Origin: JASLBX01 sp036374175
GTDB taxonomy: Bacteria > Actinomycetota > Actinomycetes > Jiangellales > Jiangellaceae
DNA length: 19,135 nt
Direction: 5' to 3'
NCBI GenBank assembly: GCA_036374175.1
Contig: DASUUH010000018.1
Coordinates: 1-19,135, forward strand
The position numbers were made by a program, and so were the translations under genes. Shown here in pieces: positions 6,057 through 13,024 of the stretch. Below the pieces are notes generated by a model. It searched no databases. It was not told the DNA's origin and saw only the letters and a list, made by a program, of their open reading frames with translations. The stretch's first letter is position 1, and each line of letters starts with the position of its first letter.

Positions 6057-6728
6057 TCATCCACCGGTCCATTGGTAGCGACGCTCGGGACGGCCTGGGG
6101 ACCCGTACCGCAGCCGCACGGCGACTAGCCCAGCCGTGACGAAGTACTCCAGGTAGCGGCGCGTGCTGACGCGCGAGAGGCCGGCGGCCTGGGCGGCCTC
6201 GGCAGCCGAAAGATCGCCCTCGCTACGCCGTAGCGCACCGGCGACCAGCTCGGCGGTGGGGCGGGTGAGCCCTTTCGGCAAGGTTGATCGGTTGCCGCGG
6301 AACGCACCGAACAGCTGGTCGACGTCATCCTGTGCGACATCGCGGGCGGCGCCCAGCCGCCGATGCGCGGCCGCGTAGCGTTCGAGGCGGTCCCGCAGTG
6401 TCTCGAACGTGAACGGCTTGATCAGGTAGTGCAGGACGCCGCCGCGTAGAGCGGTACGGATGGTGTGGACATCGCGTGCCGCCGTAATAGCCAGGACGTC
6501 GACAGGTTCGTCCCTCTCTCGAAGTTGCCGGAGTACTTCGAGCCCGGAGATGTCCGGGAGGTAGATGTCAAGGAGTACCAGATCAGGCCGCAGCCGGGCC
6601 GACGCCGCGAGGGTTTCCGCCCCGGAGTGAGCGACGCCTGCGACGGTGAAGCCAGGCACCCGCTCGACGAAGCCGCAGTGCACCTTCGCGACCATGAAGT
6701 CGTCGTCCGCGACCAACACTTTGATCAC
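6057..6728 (-). CDS. CitB/DcuR-family response regulator of the tct locus
   Basis: 223 residues. The receiver domain (about 1-120) has acidic pair D9/D10, phospho-acceptor D54 in LVLLDIYLPD, T82 in AITAARD and K104 in YLIKPF. A linker (about 125-155) leads to a helix-turn-helix (AELVAGALRRSEGDLSAAEAAQAAGLSRVSTRRYLEYFVTAG, about 168-210) and a wing (VAVRLRYGSPGRPERRYQW). This is the CitB/DcuR/DpiA architecture. Known relatives activate citrate, dicarboxylate or tricarboxylate transport genes after phosphorylation by a CitA-type kinase. It begins at GTG 6728, overlapping the kinase stop (6727-6725) by four bases. The tctC gene follows in the same direction after 264 bases that hold a likely regulated promoter, so it probably activates tctCBA-usp. 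Confidence 0.9.
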   Translation of the reverse strand: MIKVLVADDDFMVAKVHCGFVERVPGFTVAGVAHSGAETLAASARLRPDLVLLDIYLPDISGLEVLRQLRERDEPVDVLAITAARDVHTIRTALRGGVLHYLIKPFTFETLRDRLERYAAAHRRLGAARDVAQDDVDQLFGAFRGNRSTLPKGLTRPTAELVAGALRRSEGDLSAAEAAQAAGLSRVSTRRYLEYFVTAGLVAVRLRYGSPGRPERRYQWTGG

Positions 6729-8284
6729 GGCGCGCTCTCCACTGCGAGAGGCAGCTGTGCGGTGAACACTGATCCGTGCACGTCGATCGTCCCTCCGTAC
6801 CTCGAGCAGATCAGCCTCGTCATGGCCAGCCCCAGCCCACGATGCTCGCCACCGATCTTTGTGGTGAATCCGTGCCGGAACACCTCGTCCACCATGTCCG
6901 GCGCGATACCGTCGCCCGAGTCACGGACGATCACGACGATCTGCTCGCTGTTGGCCTGCGCCTCGATCTCGACCCATCCACCTGGGGAGAGCGCGTCGAG
7001 AGCGTTGTCGACGAGATTCCCGACGATGGTCACGAGATCTGCGGAGACGATCTCGTCGACTTCTCGGATGGATGATCTCTCAGAGACCCGCAGCTCGACA
7101 CCCTGCTCGGCCGCGAGGCTGGCCTTGGCGATGAGCAGCGCCGCCAACGCCGGGTCGGCAATCCGCGACATGACGTTGCGGGTGAGGGCCTCGTGGGCTT
7201 GGCTCGCCCGGGTGATGTAGCGGATTACCTCCTTGTACTCGCCCAGCTCGACCAGGCCGGCGATGGTGTGCAGCCGGTTGGTGAACTCGTGGGTCTGGGC
7301 GCGCAGCGTCTCGGTCGTATGCCTGCTCACGTCCAGCTCTCTTCTTAGCGCGGCAAGCTCGGTACGGTCGCGCAGGGTCGTCACCGAACCCACCTGCGTG
7401 TCGCGCACCACAACGGGCATCCGGTTCAGGACGAGAAGCCGGTCGCCGCGTACGACAACCTGGTCCGAGCCGGGTACCCGGCCGGTAAGAACCCCGTGCA
7501 AGTGATCTTCGAGCTGGAGACTCGCCAGCGAACGTCCTACCGCGTCCGGCGGAAGATCAAGAAGCCGGATCGCCTCGTCGTTCAACAGCGTGATCCGGTC
7601 CGCCGAATCCACTCCGACAACGCCCTCCTTGATGCCATGCAGCATTGCTTCGCGATGTTCGACCAGGCCGGCGATCTCTCCCGGCTCCAGCCCAAGGGTC
7701 TGCCGCTTGATGCGTCGCGAGAGGAGCAATGATCCCGCCACGCCGAGCGTCGCGCCGAGGAGCAGGTATACCAACAGGTCTGGCACGGCTGCGGCCAACT
7801 GCTCCTGCAAGGTTGGATACGTCCGGCCGACCACCACTAGGCCGACGATCTGACCATCGCTGTCGCCCAGCACCGGCTCGTGCGCCACTAACGCCTTCGT
7901 CCCGTCGTCGAGGACGCCGACCCAGGATCGTCCGCTTAATGCGTCGCTCGTCCCGAGGACCGCCGGCCGTCCCGTGTCCGGCCCCGTGAGCAGGATCCCG
8001 TCTTCGTTCACGATCTGCACGAACGAGACGCCAGAAACAGCTCGGGCGCTTTCAGCTTCGGCCGCCAGCGCGTCCCGCCACGTCGTGGGCTCCGTCAGCC
8101 CGAGGCGGATCGTTGCGTTGCTACCGAGGCTGGCTGCCAAAGACCGCAGCCGTCGGCCTTCGTCATCACGGAAGCTCGCGTCCGACTCGGCTATGGAGAC
8201 CGCCGCGACGGCTCCCACCGCGAGCAATACGATGCAGAGCTGAAGCAGCAGGAACTGGCCCGCCAGCGACATCTTCCACCGCAT
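6725..8284 (-). CDS. CitA/DcuS-family sensor histidine kinase of the tct locus
   Basis: 519 residues. TM1 is about 10-31 and TM2 about 168-187. Between them is an extracellular sCache-type sensor containing VSFVQIVNEDGILLTGPDTG and a GQIVGLVVVG end strand, as in CitA and DcuS. A cytoplasmic PAS domain (about 207-305, HGIKEGVVGVDSADRITLLN) follows, then the family-type dimerisation helix with H332 in AQTHEFTNRLHTIAGL. The HATPase domain has the N-box NLVDNALDAL (N423/N427), DSGDGI (455-460) and HRGLGLA (481-487). All key catalytic residues are present. The family senses external C4-dicarboxylates or citrate through the Cache domain, so an extracellular carboxylate ligand is likely. Divergent from the extra tctC-type gene at 8483. 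Confidence 0.92.
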   Translation of the reverse strand: MRWKMSLAGQFLLLQLCIVLLAVGAVAAVSIAESDASFRDDEGRRLRSLAASLGSNATIRLGLTEPTTWRDALAAEAESARAVSGVSFVQIVNEDGILLTGPDTGRPAVLGTSDALSGRSWVGVLDDGTKALVAHEPVLGDSDGQIVGLVVVGRTYPTLQEQLAAAVPDLLVYLLLGATLGVAGSLLLSRRIKRQTLGLEPGEIAGLVEHREAMLHGIKEGVVGVDSADRITLLNDEAIRLLDLPPDAVGRSLASLQLEDHLHGVLTGRVPGSDQVVVRGDRLLVLNRMPVVVRDTQVGSVTTLRDRTELAALRRELDVSRHTTETLRAQTHEFTNRLHTIAGLVELGEYKEVIRYITRASQAHEALTRNVMSRIADPALAALLIAKASLAAEQGVELRVSERSSIREVDEIVSADLVTIVGNLVDNALDALSPGGWVEIEAQANSEQIVVIVRDSGDGIAPDMVDEVFRHGFTTKIGGEHRGLGLAMTRLICSRYGGTIDVHGSVFTAQLPLAVESAP

Positions 8285-8384
8285 GGTCCCGTCCCGCTCG
8301 CCGTTGCGCCGTCAACGCACGTTACACCCGAATTACCGGCACGTTCCGGCTGGCGTGCGGCAAGCTGCGGCCCATGCGATATCT

Positions 8385-8407
8385 ATGACCACGACATTCA
8401 TGACCAC
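8385..8407 (+). promoter_or_regulatory. Direct repeat ATGACCAC in the kinase/second-tctC divergent region
   Basis: ATGACCAC at 8385-8392 and 8400-8407, 15 bases start to start, lies between the divergent kinase gene (start 8284) and the second tctC-type gene (start 8483). The core ATGACCA also occurs in the tctC promoter region (5894-5888, minus strand). Shared motif plus shared pathway make this a candidate site for the local response regulator. The half-site spacing differs between the two places, which weakens the case. Confidence 0.4.
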
Positions 8408-8482
8408 AAGGGAGCATGGACAGAAGTAGTGACAGCGGGCGTCAGCATGTGGAGCATGGGGAAGGACACCGGAGGGCGCACA

Positions 8483-9460
8483 ATGCGACGACTGCATAGA
8501 GCGGCGCTGGCCGGCCTTGCCGTGGTCCTCCTGCTGTCGGGTTGCGCGGGCGGGGGCGAGGATCTGTCCCACCTACGGATCATGGTCCCGAACGCGCCGG
8601 GCAGTGGGTACGACGCGACTGCCAGGACCGTCGCTAAGGCGTTCGAGGACTCGCAGACCGTCCGTGGGGTCGAAGTGTTCAACCTGCCGGGTTCCGGCGG
8701 CACCGTGGGTCTGCAACGCCTTATCTACGAGGAGGGCAACGGCCAGCTGCTGATGCTCATGGGCCAGGGTATGGTCGGCGCCCAGTACGAGTACTCGTCG
8801 GCTGCCACGCTTCAAGACACGACTCCGATCGCCCGGTTGATCGAGGAGCCGGAAATCGTCGTCGTGAGCAAGGGATCGCCGTACCGCTCTCTGGCGGAGC
8901 TGGTCGCCGACTGGCGGGCCGCGCCTGGTGATATCTCGGTGGGTGGCGGTTCGACACAGGGCGGACCAGATCACCTCGCGCCGATGTTGATCGCCGATGC
9001 CATCGGAATTCGACCTAGGGACGTTACCTACGTCCAGCATGACGGCGGTGGTGTGCTGCTGGCCGCGATCCTGGACGAACGGGTTTCCTTCGGCATCTCC
9101 GGCGTCGGCGAGTACGCCGACCAGATAAGGTCCGGCCAGCTTCGAGCGCTGGCGGTGACCAGCGAGACGCGGGTTCCTGGGTTTTCCGACGTGCCAACCC
9201 TGCGCGAAGCCGGTGTCGACGTGGTGTATGCGAACTGGCGCGGCATCGTAGCTCCTCCAGGGCTGGGCCCCGATGAAGTTCACAAGGTCCAGGAAGCCAT
9301 AACGAAGTTGCACGACTCAGCGGAGTGGCGTGACGCACTGGCCAGGAACGGGTGGACCGATGCATACCTGGTCGGCGAGGAGTTCGGCGCCTATATCCAA
9401 GCTGAGAACGCAACGCTGGGCTCCATACTTGCCGACCTCGGTCTGACGAGAGTTGAATGA
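8483..9460 (+). CDS. Second TctC-type substrate-binding lipoprotein, outside the tctCBA operon
   Basis: About 325 residues. The signal peptide MRRLHRAALAGLAVVLL ends in lipobox LSGC. The body mirrors the operon TctC: IMVPNAPGSGYDATARTV, GSGGTVGLQRLI, DTTPIARLIEEPEIVVV, GGSTQGGPDHLAP, GISGVGEYADQIRSGQLRAL and NWRGIVAPP. It is clearly paralogous but diverged: PNAPGSGYD replaces PADPGGGWD in the ligand loop. ATG 8483 is chosen because GGAGGG (8471-8476) sits six bases before it and the signal peptide begins there; an ATG at 8429 in frame adds 18 unlikely residues. Divergent from the histidine kinase. It may deliver another acid to TctAB or act as a co-sensor, as Bordetella BctC does for its kinase; this is inference. 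Confidence 0.9.
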   Translation: MRRLHRAALAGLAVVLLLSGCAGGGEDLSHLRIMVPNAPGSGYDATARTVAKAFEDSQTVRGVEVFNLPGSGGTVGLQRLIYEEGNGQLLMLMGQGMVGAQYEYSSAATLQDTTPIARLIEEPEIVVVSKGSPYRSLAELVADWRAAPGDISVGGGSTQGGPDHLAPMLIADAIGIRPRDVTYVQHDGGGVLLAAILDERVSFGISGVGEYADQIRSGQLRALAVTSETRVPGFSDVPTLREAGVDVVYANWRGIVAPPGLGPDEVHKVQEAITKLHDSAEWRDALARNGWTDAYLVGEEFGAYIQAENATLGSILADLGLTRVE

Positions 9461-9620
9461 CTCGGCGCGGGAGATGCCATTCGTCGCGCCTCACCGAGTT
9501 CCATGCCGATTGCCGCATTCCCGTCGCGGACAGCCCAGCGCACCTACACGGTCTGTTCACGCGTACTGGGAACCGATCGGTGGGGGGTGAAGGCCTTCGG
9601 ATGATGCGTGACAGATCTGT

Positions 9621-9642
9621 TTCGGTTGATCCTTGACACTCT
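9621..9642 (+). repeat. IS481-type terminal inverted repeat, transposase-distal end
   Basis: 22 bases starting TTCGGTTGATCCTTGACACT, exactly complementary to 10688-10709. The end lies 10 bases beyond the transposase stop at 9652. Confidence 0.9.
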
Positions 9643-9651
9643 GGTTCTAGG

Positions 9652-10681
9652 TTAGGTCCGTTGTTGCGGGCGTGATGCTCGTTTCTTTCTCACCTCCCCG
9701 GTGCTGGTGCGGGCGGCGGTTTTGACGAGTTCGGGCCCGATCCAAAAGCGCAGGACGTCGCCGTCGACGTGCACGTCGCAGCGGCTGCCGGCGTGATGTT
9801 TGCCGACGGAGACCTGCTGCCAGGCCACGCAGACCACGCCGTTGGCTCCGACCCGCCGGCTGACCCACTCATCGCCGGTCCGATCCACCGGCACAGTGAT
9901 CGGCGCCGGGGTGAGCGGGCTCGGTTGTTCTGGACTCGACATCGAACCTCTCGGCCGGGGTGGCCATGCCCAGGGACTGGTGGGGCCGCTGGGTGTTGTA
10001 GTGCTCGACCCACTCATCCAGGGCGGCCTGAGGGCGGCCTGCGGCGAGGCGAACACCTGCCCGGCCAGCAGCTCGGCGCGCAGACTCCGATGGAACCGTT
10101 CGATCTTGCCGGTCGTCGTCGGCGAACGCGGCTGGGTCAGCAGATGCTCGATCCCGTTCTCGGCAGATCCGGTCGAACAACACCTCCACCGGCGGGTGGC
10201 CAAACCGGCCGGTGAACACCTTGCCGTTATCGGTCAAGATCTGCTCCGGCACCCCCCACCTGCGCAGCGCCGCGGCCAACCCCTCACACACCGCCCGAGT
10301 ACGCTCGCGGGCCATCAACCGGGCCGACACGCAGAACCGGGAGTGGTCATCGATACCGGTCAACGCCTTGGCGCTGGTCCCGTCGGCCAGCGCGAACCCG
10401 CCCACGATGTCCATCTGCCACAACTCCAAATATGGCCGCGACCGGCGCAGCTCCAACACCGCAACCTCCACCACCGCCGGCATCTGATGCGGACACCACC
10501 GCGGCCGATGCGACCGATCAGCCAGCCCCTCCAAACCCTCGGCCTCATACCGGGCCAGCCAGGCATGCAGCGTCTGCCGAGACACGCCCACCTTCGACGC
10601 CACCTGCGACACCGTCAACCCATCGGCGATCACCGCCAACACAGCCTGATACCGCTGCTCAGCCACACTCATCTCCCTCAT
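9652..10681 (-). pseudogene. IS481-family transposase with three frameshifts
   Basis: It begins at ATG 10681 (MREMSVAEQRYQAVLAV) with an HTH (TVSQVASKVGVSRQTLHAWLARYEAEG), followed by the integrase core. The DDE residues are readable: D in WQMDIVGG, D in ILTDNGKVF and E in TTGKIERFHRSL. However, the third lies in a different frame from the first two. The reading must shift near 10160 (after LFDRICRE, into NGIEHLLTQPRS), back near 10030 (into LDEWVEHYNTQRPHQSLG), and again near 9900-9950 to reach the C-terminal domain (VDGDVLRFWIGPELVKTAAR). No single frame gives a complete catalytic triad, so it is inactive unless these are sequencing errors. Confidence 0.85.
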
Positions 10682-10687
10682 AACGAG

Positions 10688-10709
10688 AGAGTGTCAAGGA
10701 TCAACCGAA
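10688..10709 (-). repeat. IS481-type terminal inverted repeat, transposase-proximal end
   Basis: Exact inverted copy of 9621-9642, located just upstream of the transposase start at 10681. It probably carries part of the transposase promoter. Confidence 0.9.
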
Positions 10710-10749
10710 GTAGCTATCAACCATCAGCCGACGTAATACAGTCAGCGAA

Positions 10750-10791
10750 GTGGGGCGGGTGGGACTCGAACCCACGGCCAAGGGATTATGA
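10750..10791 (-). repeat. tRNA 3'-half (anticodon CAT) direct repeat, copy 2; att-like site
   Basis: Identical to 514-555. On the minus strand it gives anticodon loop CTCATAA, stem TCCCT, T arm and acceptor end CCGCCCCA, then TTCGCTGAC (no CCA, unlike copy 1). The 5' stem that should pair (AGGGA) is absent: the preceding bases are GAGCTC, so this too is only a half tRNA. Similar arm sequences follow both copies on the right. The intact tRNA gene must lie elsewhere, probably to the right of this window if both copies come from integrations at its 3' end. Confidence 0.85.
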
Positions 10792-10882
10792 GGAGCTCCG
10801 ACAACAGCGCCTGTGTCACCAACCAGCGACTATGTCCCCAGGCCGGTCGCCTCCCACAGCTTCCTCCCCACCGATCGACAGC

Positions 10883-10907
10883 GTTTCGCACCACGAACGA
10901 CACCACG
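10883..10907 (+). repeat. Arm-type repeat beside tRNA-half copy 2
   Basis: GTTTCGCACCACGAA followed by CGACACCACG matches 648-671 at 22 of 24 bases. The spacing from the tRNA-half is similar in both places: 93 bases for copy 1 and 92 bases for copy 2. This conserved geometry argues for a shared attachment-arm origin. Confidence 0.6.
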
Positions 10908-11082
10908 CGGCAGGCCATGAGGCCGAACCTGGCCATAGCCCAATCAGCCGCTCGTCGCGCGTTCTTATGTGAGTTTCGGTCCAGGTGGCGACGACCAGTC
11001 GCCTCTTCTGTATGAGGTCGGGATGCCCAACCAGCGTGCCAACACGCTGACGATCAGCGAGAACTTGCTACCCAGGTCCGGG

Positions 11083-11245
11083 TCAGCGCCTGGCGCGAGC
11101 GCGGATGCCCTCGCCGGCTAGCCATAGCCGGGCGCCCCTCCCGCGTTCCGCTCCCCGATAGGGGATACCACTGCTCGGCAATACCTTCCTCGTGGACGGC
11201 GTCCTTGAACCGGCGCAACGCTCCACGTCCCTCAATCGGTCCTGC
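11083..11245 (-). pseudogene. UPF0158-family protein relic (frameshifted)
   Basis: One minus-strand frame from about 11236 reads IEGRGALRRFKDAVHEEG then IAEQWYPLSG. The next frame continues ERGRGARLWLAGEGIRARAR to a stop at 11083-11085. Joined, they match the C-terminal signature of UPF0158 proteins (PF03682: GRGAFRRFKDxLxxxxLxxxWYxFxDxRxRxRAxxWLxxxGI). A single shift near 11150 separates the halves and the N-terminus is not recognisable. The family has no known function. It appears to be a dead gene. Confidence 0.55.
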
Positions 11246-11249
11246 TCCA

Positions 11250-11660
11250 GCGGCGGCAGTGCCTGCGACAGAGCGGTGCCGGGTTCACAGGCCTCAAGCG
11301 GCAAGGCACTTGTCTCGTTCACGACGACCGCATCGATGAGCCGCACCGCCTGAGATCAACACCTCAACGCCCGGCTGCCGCGCGGGTGTGCGCCAGGCAC
11401 GCCGATTGGCCGCGAGCAGCCGAGCCGCGAAACAGACCGCTTCCTGGGGAGGTCGCATCCCGGCGAAGCGGAGTAACCGGCACACTGACGTCCGCACATG
11501 GTATTCCGGTGACACTAAGCGCTATCCCCGGGTAACGGAGGTGGCAGGCTGACCACGTGGACGTTGCGAGGCTACGACTCAAGGTTCTCAAGCGGGGCTG
11601 GGCCGACAACGGAGCGCACGGCCGGCTTGTCTCCTTGTCACGCGCAGACGCGAGCAGCAG
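11250..11660. other. Non-coding stretch, nothing firmly recognised
   Basis: A minus-strand frame at 11294-11515 (RPPQEAVCFAARLLAANRRAW) has the look of a DDE transposase N-terminus but I cannot support it. No RNA or strong hairpin seen. Confidence 0.3.
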
Positions 11661-11849
11661 ATGAGCGGACCTGTGGTCTGCTCGGCCAGGGGCTGCCGGG
11701 CGCCGGCGTCGTACGCCCTGGTCTGGAACAATCCGAAAGTCCACGCGACGGAGCGGGAAAAGACCTGGGTAGCCTGCGAGGAGCACCGGCAGTCGCTCGC
11801 CCACTTCCTGGATCTGCGCGGATTCCTGCTCCGGGTGGAAGCGTTGTAG
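11661..11849 (+). CDS. Conserved 62-aa actinobacterial protein ('acetone carboxylase'-labelled family)
   Basis: 62 residues: VCSARGCRAPASYALVWNNP, then KVHATEREKTWVACEEHR, ending SLAHFLDLRGFLLRVEAL. Short proteins of this pattern are widespread in Actinomycetota and often carry the misleading label 'acetone carboxylase', although the true enzyme is a large three-subunit complex. C7, C12, C39 and H42 are spaced as a plausible zinc site, so a small zinc-stabilised protein is likely. The ribosome site (AGCAG) is weak. No partner is apparent: the neighbours are decayed. Function unknown. Confidence 0.75.
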   Translation: MSGPVVCSARGCRAPASYALVWNNPKVHATEREKTWVACEEHRQSLAHFLDLRGFLLRVEAL

Positions 11850-12130
11850 GTGCTGGCTATTGTCGGACCCAATGCCGTCGCTCCCGCCGGATCCGCTGGT
11901 CGCGCGGTCGCGTAAACAGCAGGAGGTCGGGAGCGAAGGATTCTGCCCGCTGCGCGTGTGAGTCACAAGCGGTCCCGGACCGGCGGTGAGTGTCTCCACT
12001 ACGGCGACCCGTTCAACCTCGATGAGCTTCTCGGACGTGGCCCCATGGCATGATCAAACCGCCGGACCTACCGACAGGTGAGGTCGTAGGCCGACAGGCG
12101 CAGCAGTGGATGGCCGGACACGACGGTGAG
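11850..12130. other. Intergenic stretch between the 62-aa gene and hsp20
   Basis: Convergent gene ends. I see an imperfect hairpin around 12069-12092 (CCTACCGAC...GGTCGTAGG) that could weakly terminate hsp20; otherwise nothing. Confidence 0.3.
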
Positions 12131-12625
12131 TCAGCCGGCGCCGCCCGTGCCACCGGCGGGCGCGTCACCCTGCTCGACGGTGCTCCCCGAGATGGTGCGG
12201 CCAACGCCGGTCGCATGGGTGATCTCGACCCTGCGGGGCTGGCTCCGCGGTGACGCGGGGATGGTCACGTGCAGGACACCATCTGCGTAGTCGGCGGTTA
12301 GGTTCTCCGAGTCCACGCCCTCGCCGAGGGAGAGTTGCCGGGTGAACGACCCCTGGGATCGCTCGGCAACAATGACCTGCTGGCTCTCGCGGTAGTGAGG
12401 GGTGCGCTCGGCCTGGATCGTCAAGGCGCCGGAGTCGACGGTCACCTCGATGCTGTCAGGGTCGACGCCGGGCAAGTCGGCCTCGACGTGGTAGCTGCCG
12501 TCCTCGCCGCGGTAGACATCCAGCGGCATCCCGAGAGGGGCGCGCGTCCCGCTCGCGGCCATCGACATGAGCCGGTCGAGCTCCCGGGCGGTGTCACGGA
12601 AGGGCTCAAACCTGAACACTGACAT
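12131..12625 (-). CDS. Hsp20/alpha-crystallin small heat-shock protein
   Basis: 164 residues. A short N-terminal arm (MSVFRFEPFRDTARELDRLM) is followed by an alpha-crystallin domain from about residue 36 (MPLDVYRGEDGSYHVEADLPG) to about 130. It includes the conserved ADYADGVLHVTIP (A-x-x-x-x-GVL) and a tail ending GGTGGAG. Such proteins form oligomers that hold unfolding proteins for refolding by DnaK. ATG 12625 is chosen because AGGAGGAGG stands five bases upstream and the family starts there. A second in-frame ATG at 12700 also has a good site (GGGAGG) and would add 25 basic residues. I see no clear HAIR (CTTGAGT-N7-ACTCAAG) or CIRCE operator upstream. No chaperone partner gene is adjacent. 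Confidence 0.92.
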   Translation of the reverse strand: MSVFRFEPFRDTARELDRLMSMAASGTRAPLGMPLDVYRGEDGSYHVEADLPGVDPDSIEVTVDSGALTIQAERTPHYRESQQVIVAERSQGSFTRQLSLGEGVDSENLTADYADGVLHVTIPASPRSQPRRVEITHATGVGRTISGSTVEQGDAPAGGTGGAG

Positions 12626-12723
12626 TGCTGCCTCCTCCTCGTGAGGTGTCGGCTCGGGGACCACGTACCGCCTCGGGCGACGCTGTCTCTCTCGGGACAT
12701 GGTAGTCCTCCCAGGGCTCCGCA

Positions 12724-13024
12724 TTCATGCCTCTCGGCCCCGGATGTCAGGAACGGCGAGGCTGCCGGGCCACGCATGGCGGATGTACCAGACGCACCGA
12801 CGCCGCAGGCGTTGTTGCAGCACATCGACAGCCCAAGACCGAGCGCAGGGTCCGCCTCAAGCACCACCCCCGGCGCCAGTCGACCTTCCCATCTCCTCGG
12901 CGAGGACCGACGTGTCGTTGGCGAACCGGACCGCCTCCAGTCGCTTGCGCCTCGGCGTCATCCGCACGATCACCGTCCGGTTCCGATGGAGGTCCAGCCC
13001 GAACCACTTGCCGACCGTTGCACG
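12724..13024 (-). pseudogene. IS110-family transposase N-terminal relic
   Basis: Minus strand: GKWFGLDLHRNRTVIVRMTP, then RKRLEAVRFANDTSVLAEEM, stop. In the next frame come VVLEADPAL and WAVDVLQQ, and in the third VRLVHPP. Put in order, these give the start of an IS110 DEDD transposase (GxDLHxxxxVIVxM..VVLEATYGWYWAxDVLQxxGxxVHLVHPLGV). The first catalytic D (GLDLH) and the E (VVLEA) are visible, but in separate frames. About 100 of roughly 400 residues remain, in three frames, ending near 12724. Clearly dead. The second domain (serine-containing Tnp20 region) is absent. Confidence 0.65.

Larger units (their letters stand above)
9621..10709 (-). mobile_element. IS481-family insertion sequence, 1.09 kb, transposase inactivated
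   Basis: Bounded by perfect 22-bp inverted repeats (9621-9642 and 10688-10709, each beginning TTCGGTTGATCCTTGACACT when read inward) and almost filled by one minus-strand transposase frame. I see no target-site duplication: the flanks are ACAGATCTGT on the left and GTAGCTATCA on the right. It lies 40 bases from tRNA-half copy 2, so it landed at the very edge of the att-bounded segment. Confidence 0.85.

Noticed and set aside
4812..6128. 438-codon open frame on the plus strand
   Set aside because: It is antisense to tctC and its upstream region. The tctC product has clear family motifs, while this translation is Arg/His/Val-rich without any known pattern; a typical high-GC shadow frame.
5946..6128. 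Hydrophobic plus-strand peptide starting MALVTVAPLIAAALVGF, a possible small membrane protein
   Set aside because: It overlaps the end of the response regulator gene, has no ribosome site and shares the frame of the long shadow. I could not support it.
9800..10972. 390-codon plus-strand frame
   Set aside because: Antisense to the IS481 transposase and running through the tRNA half (GGWDSNPRPRDYEE is the antisense tRNA signature).
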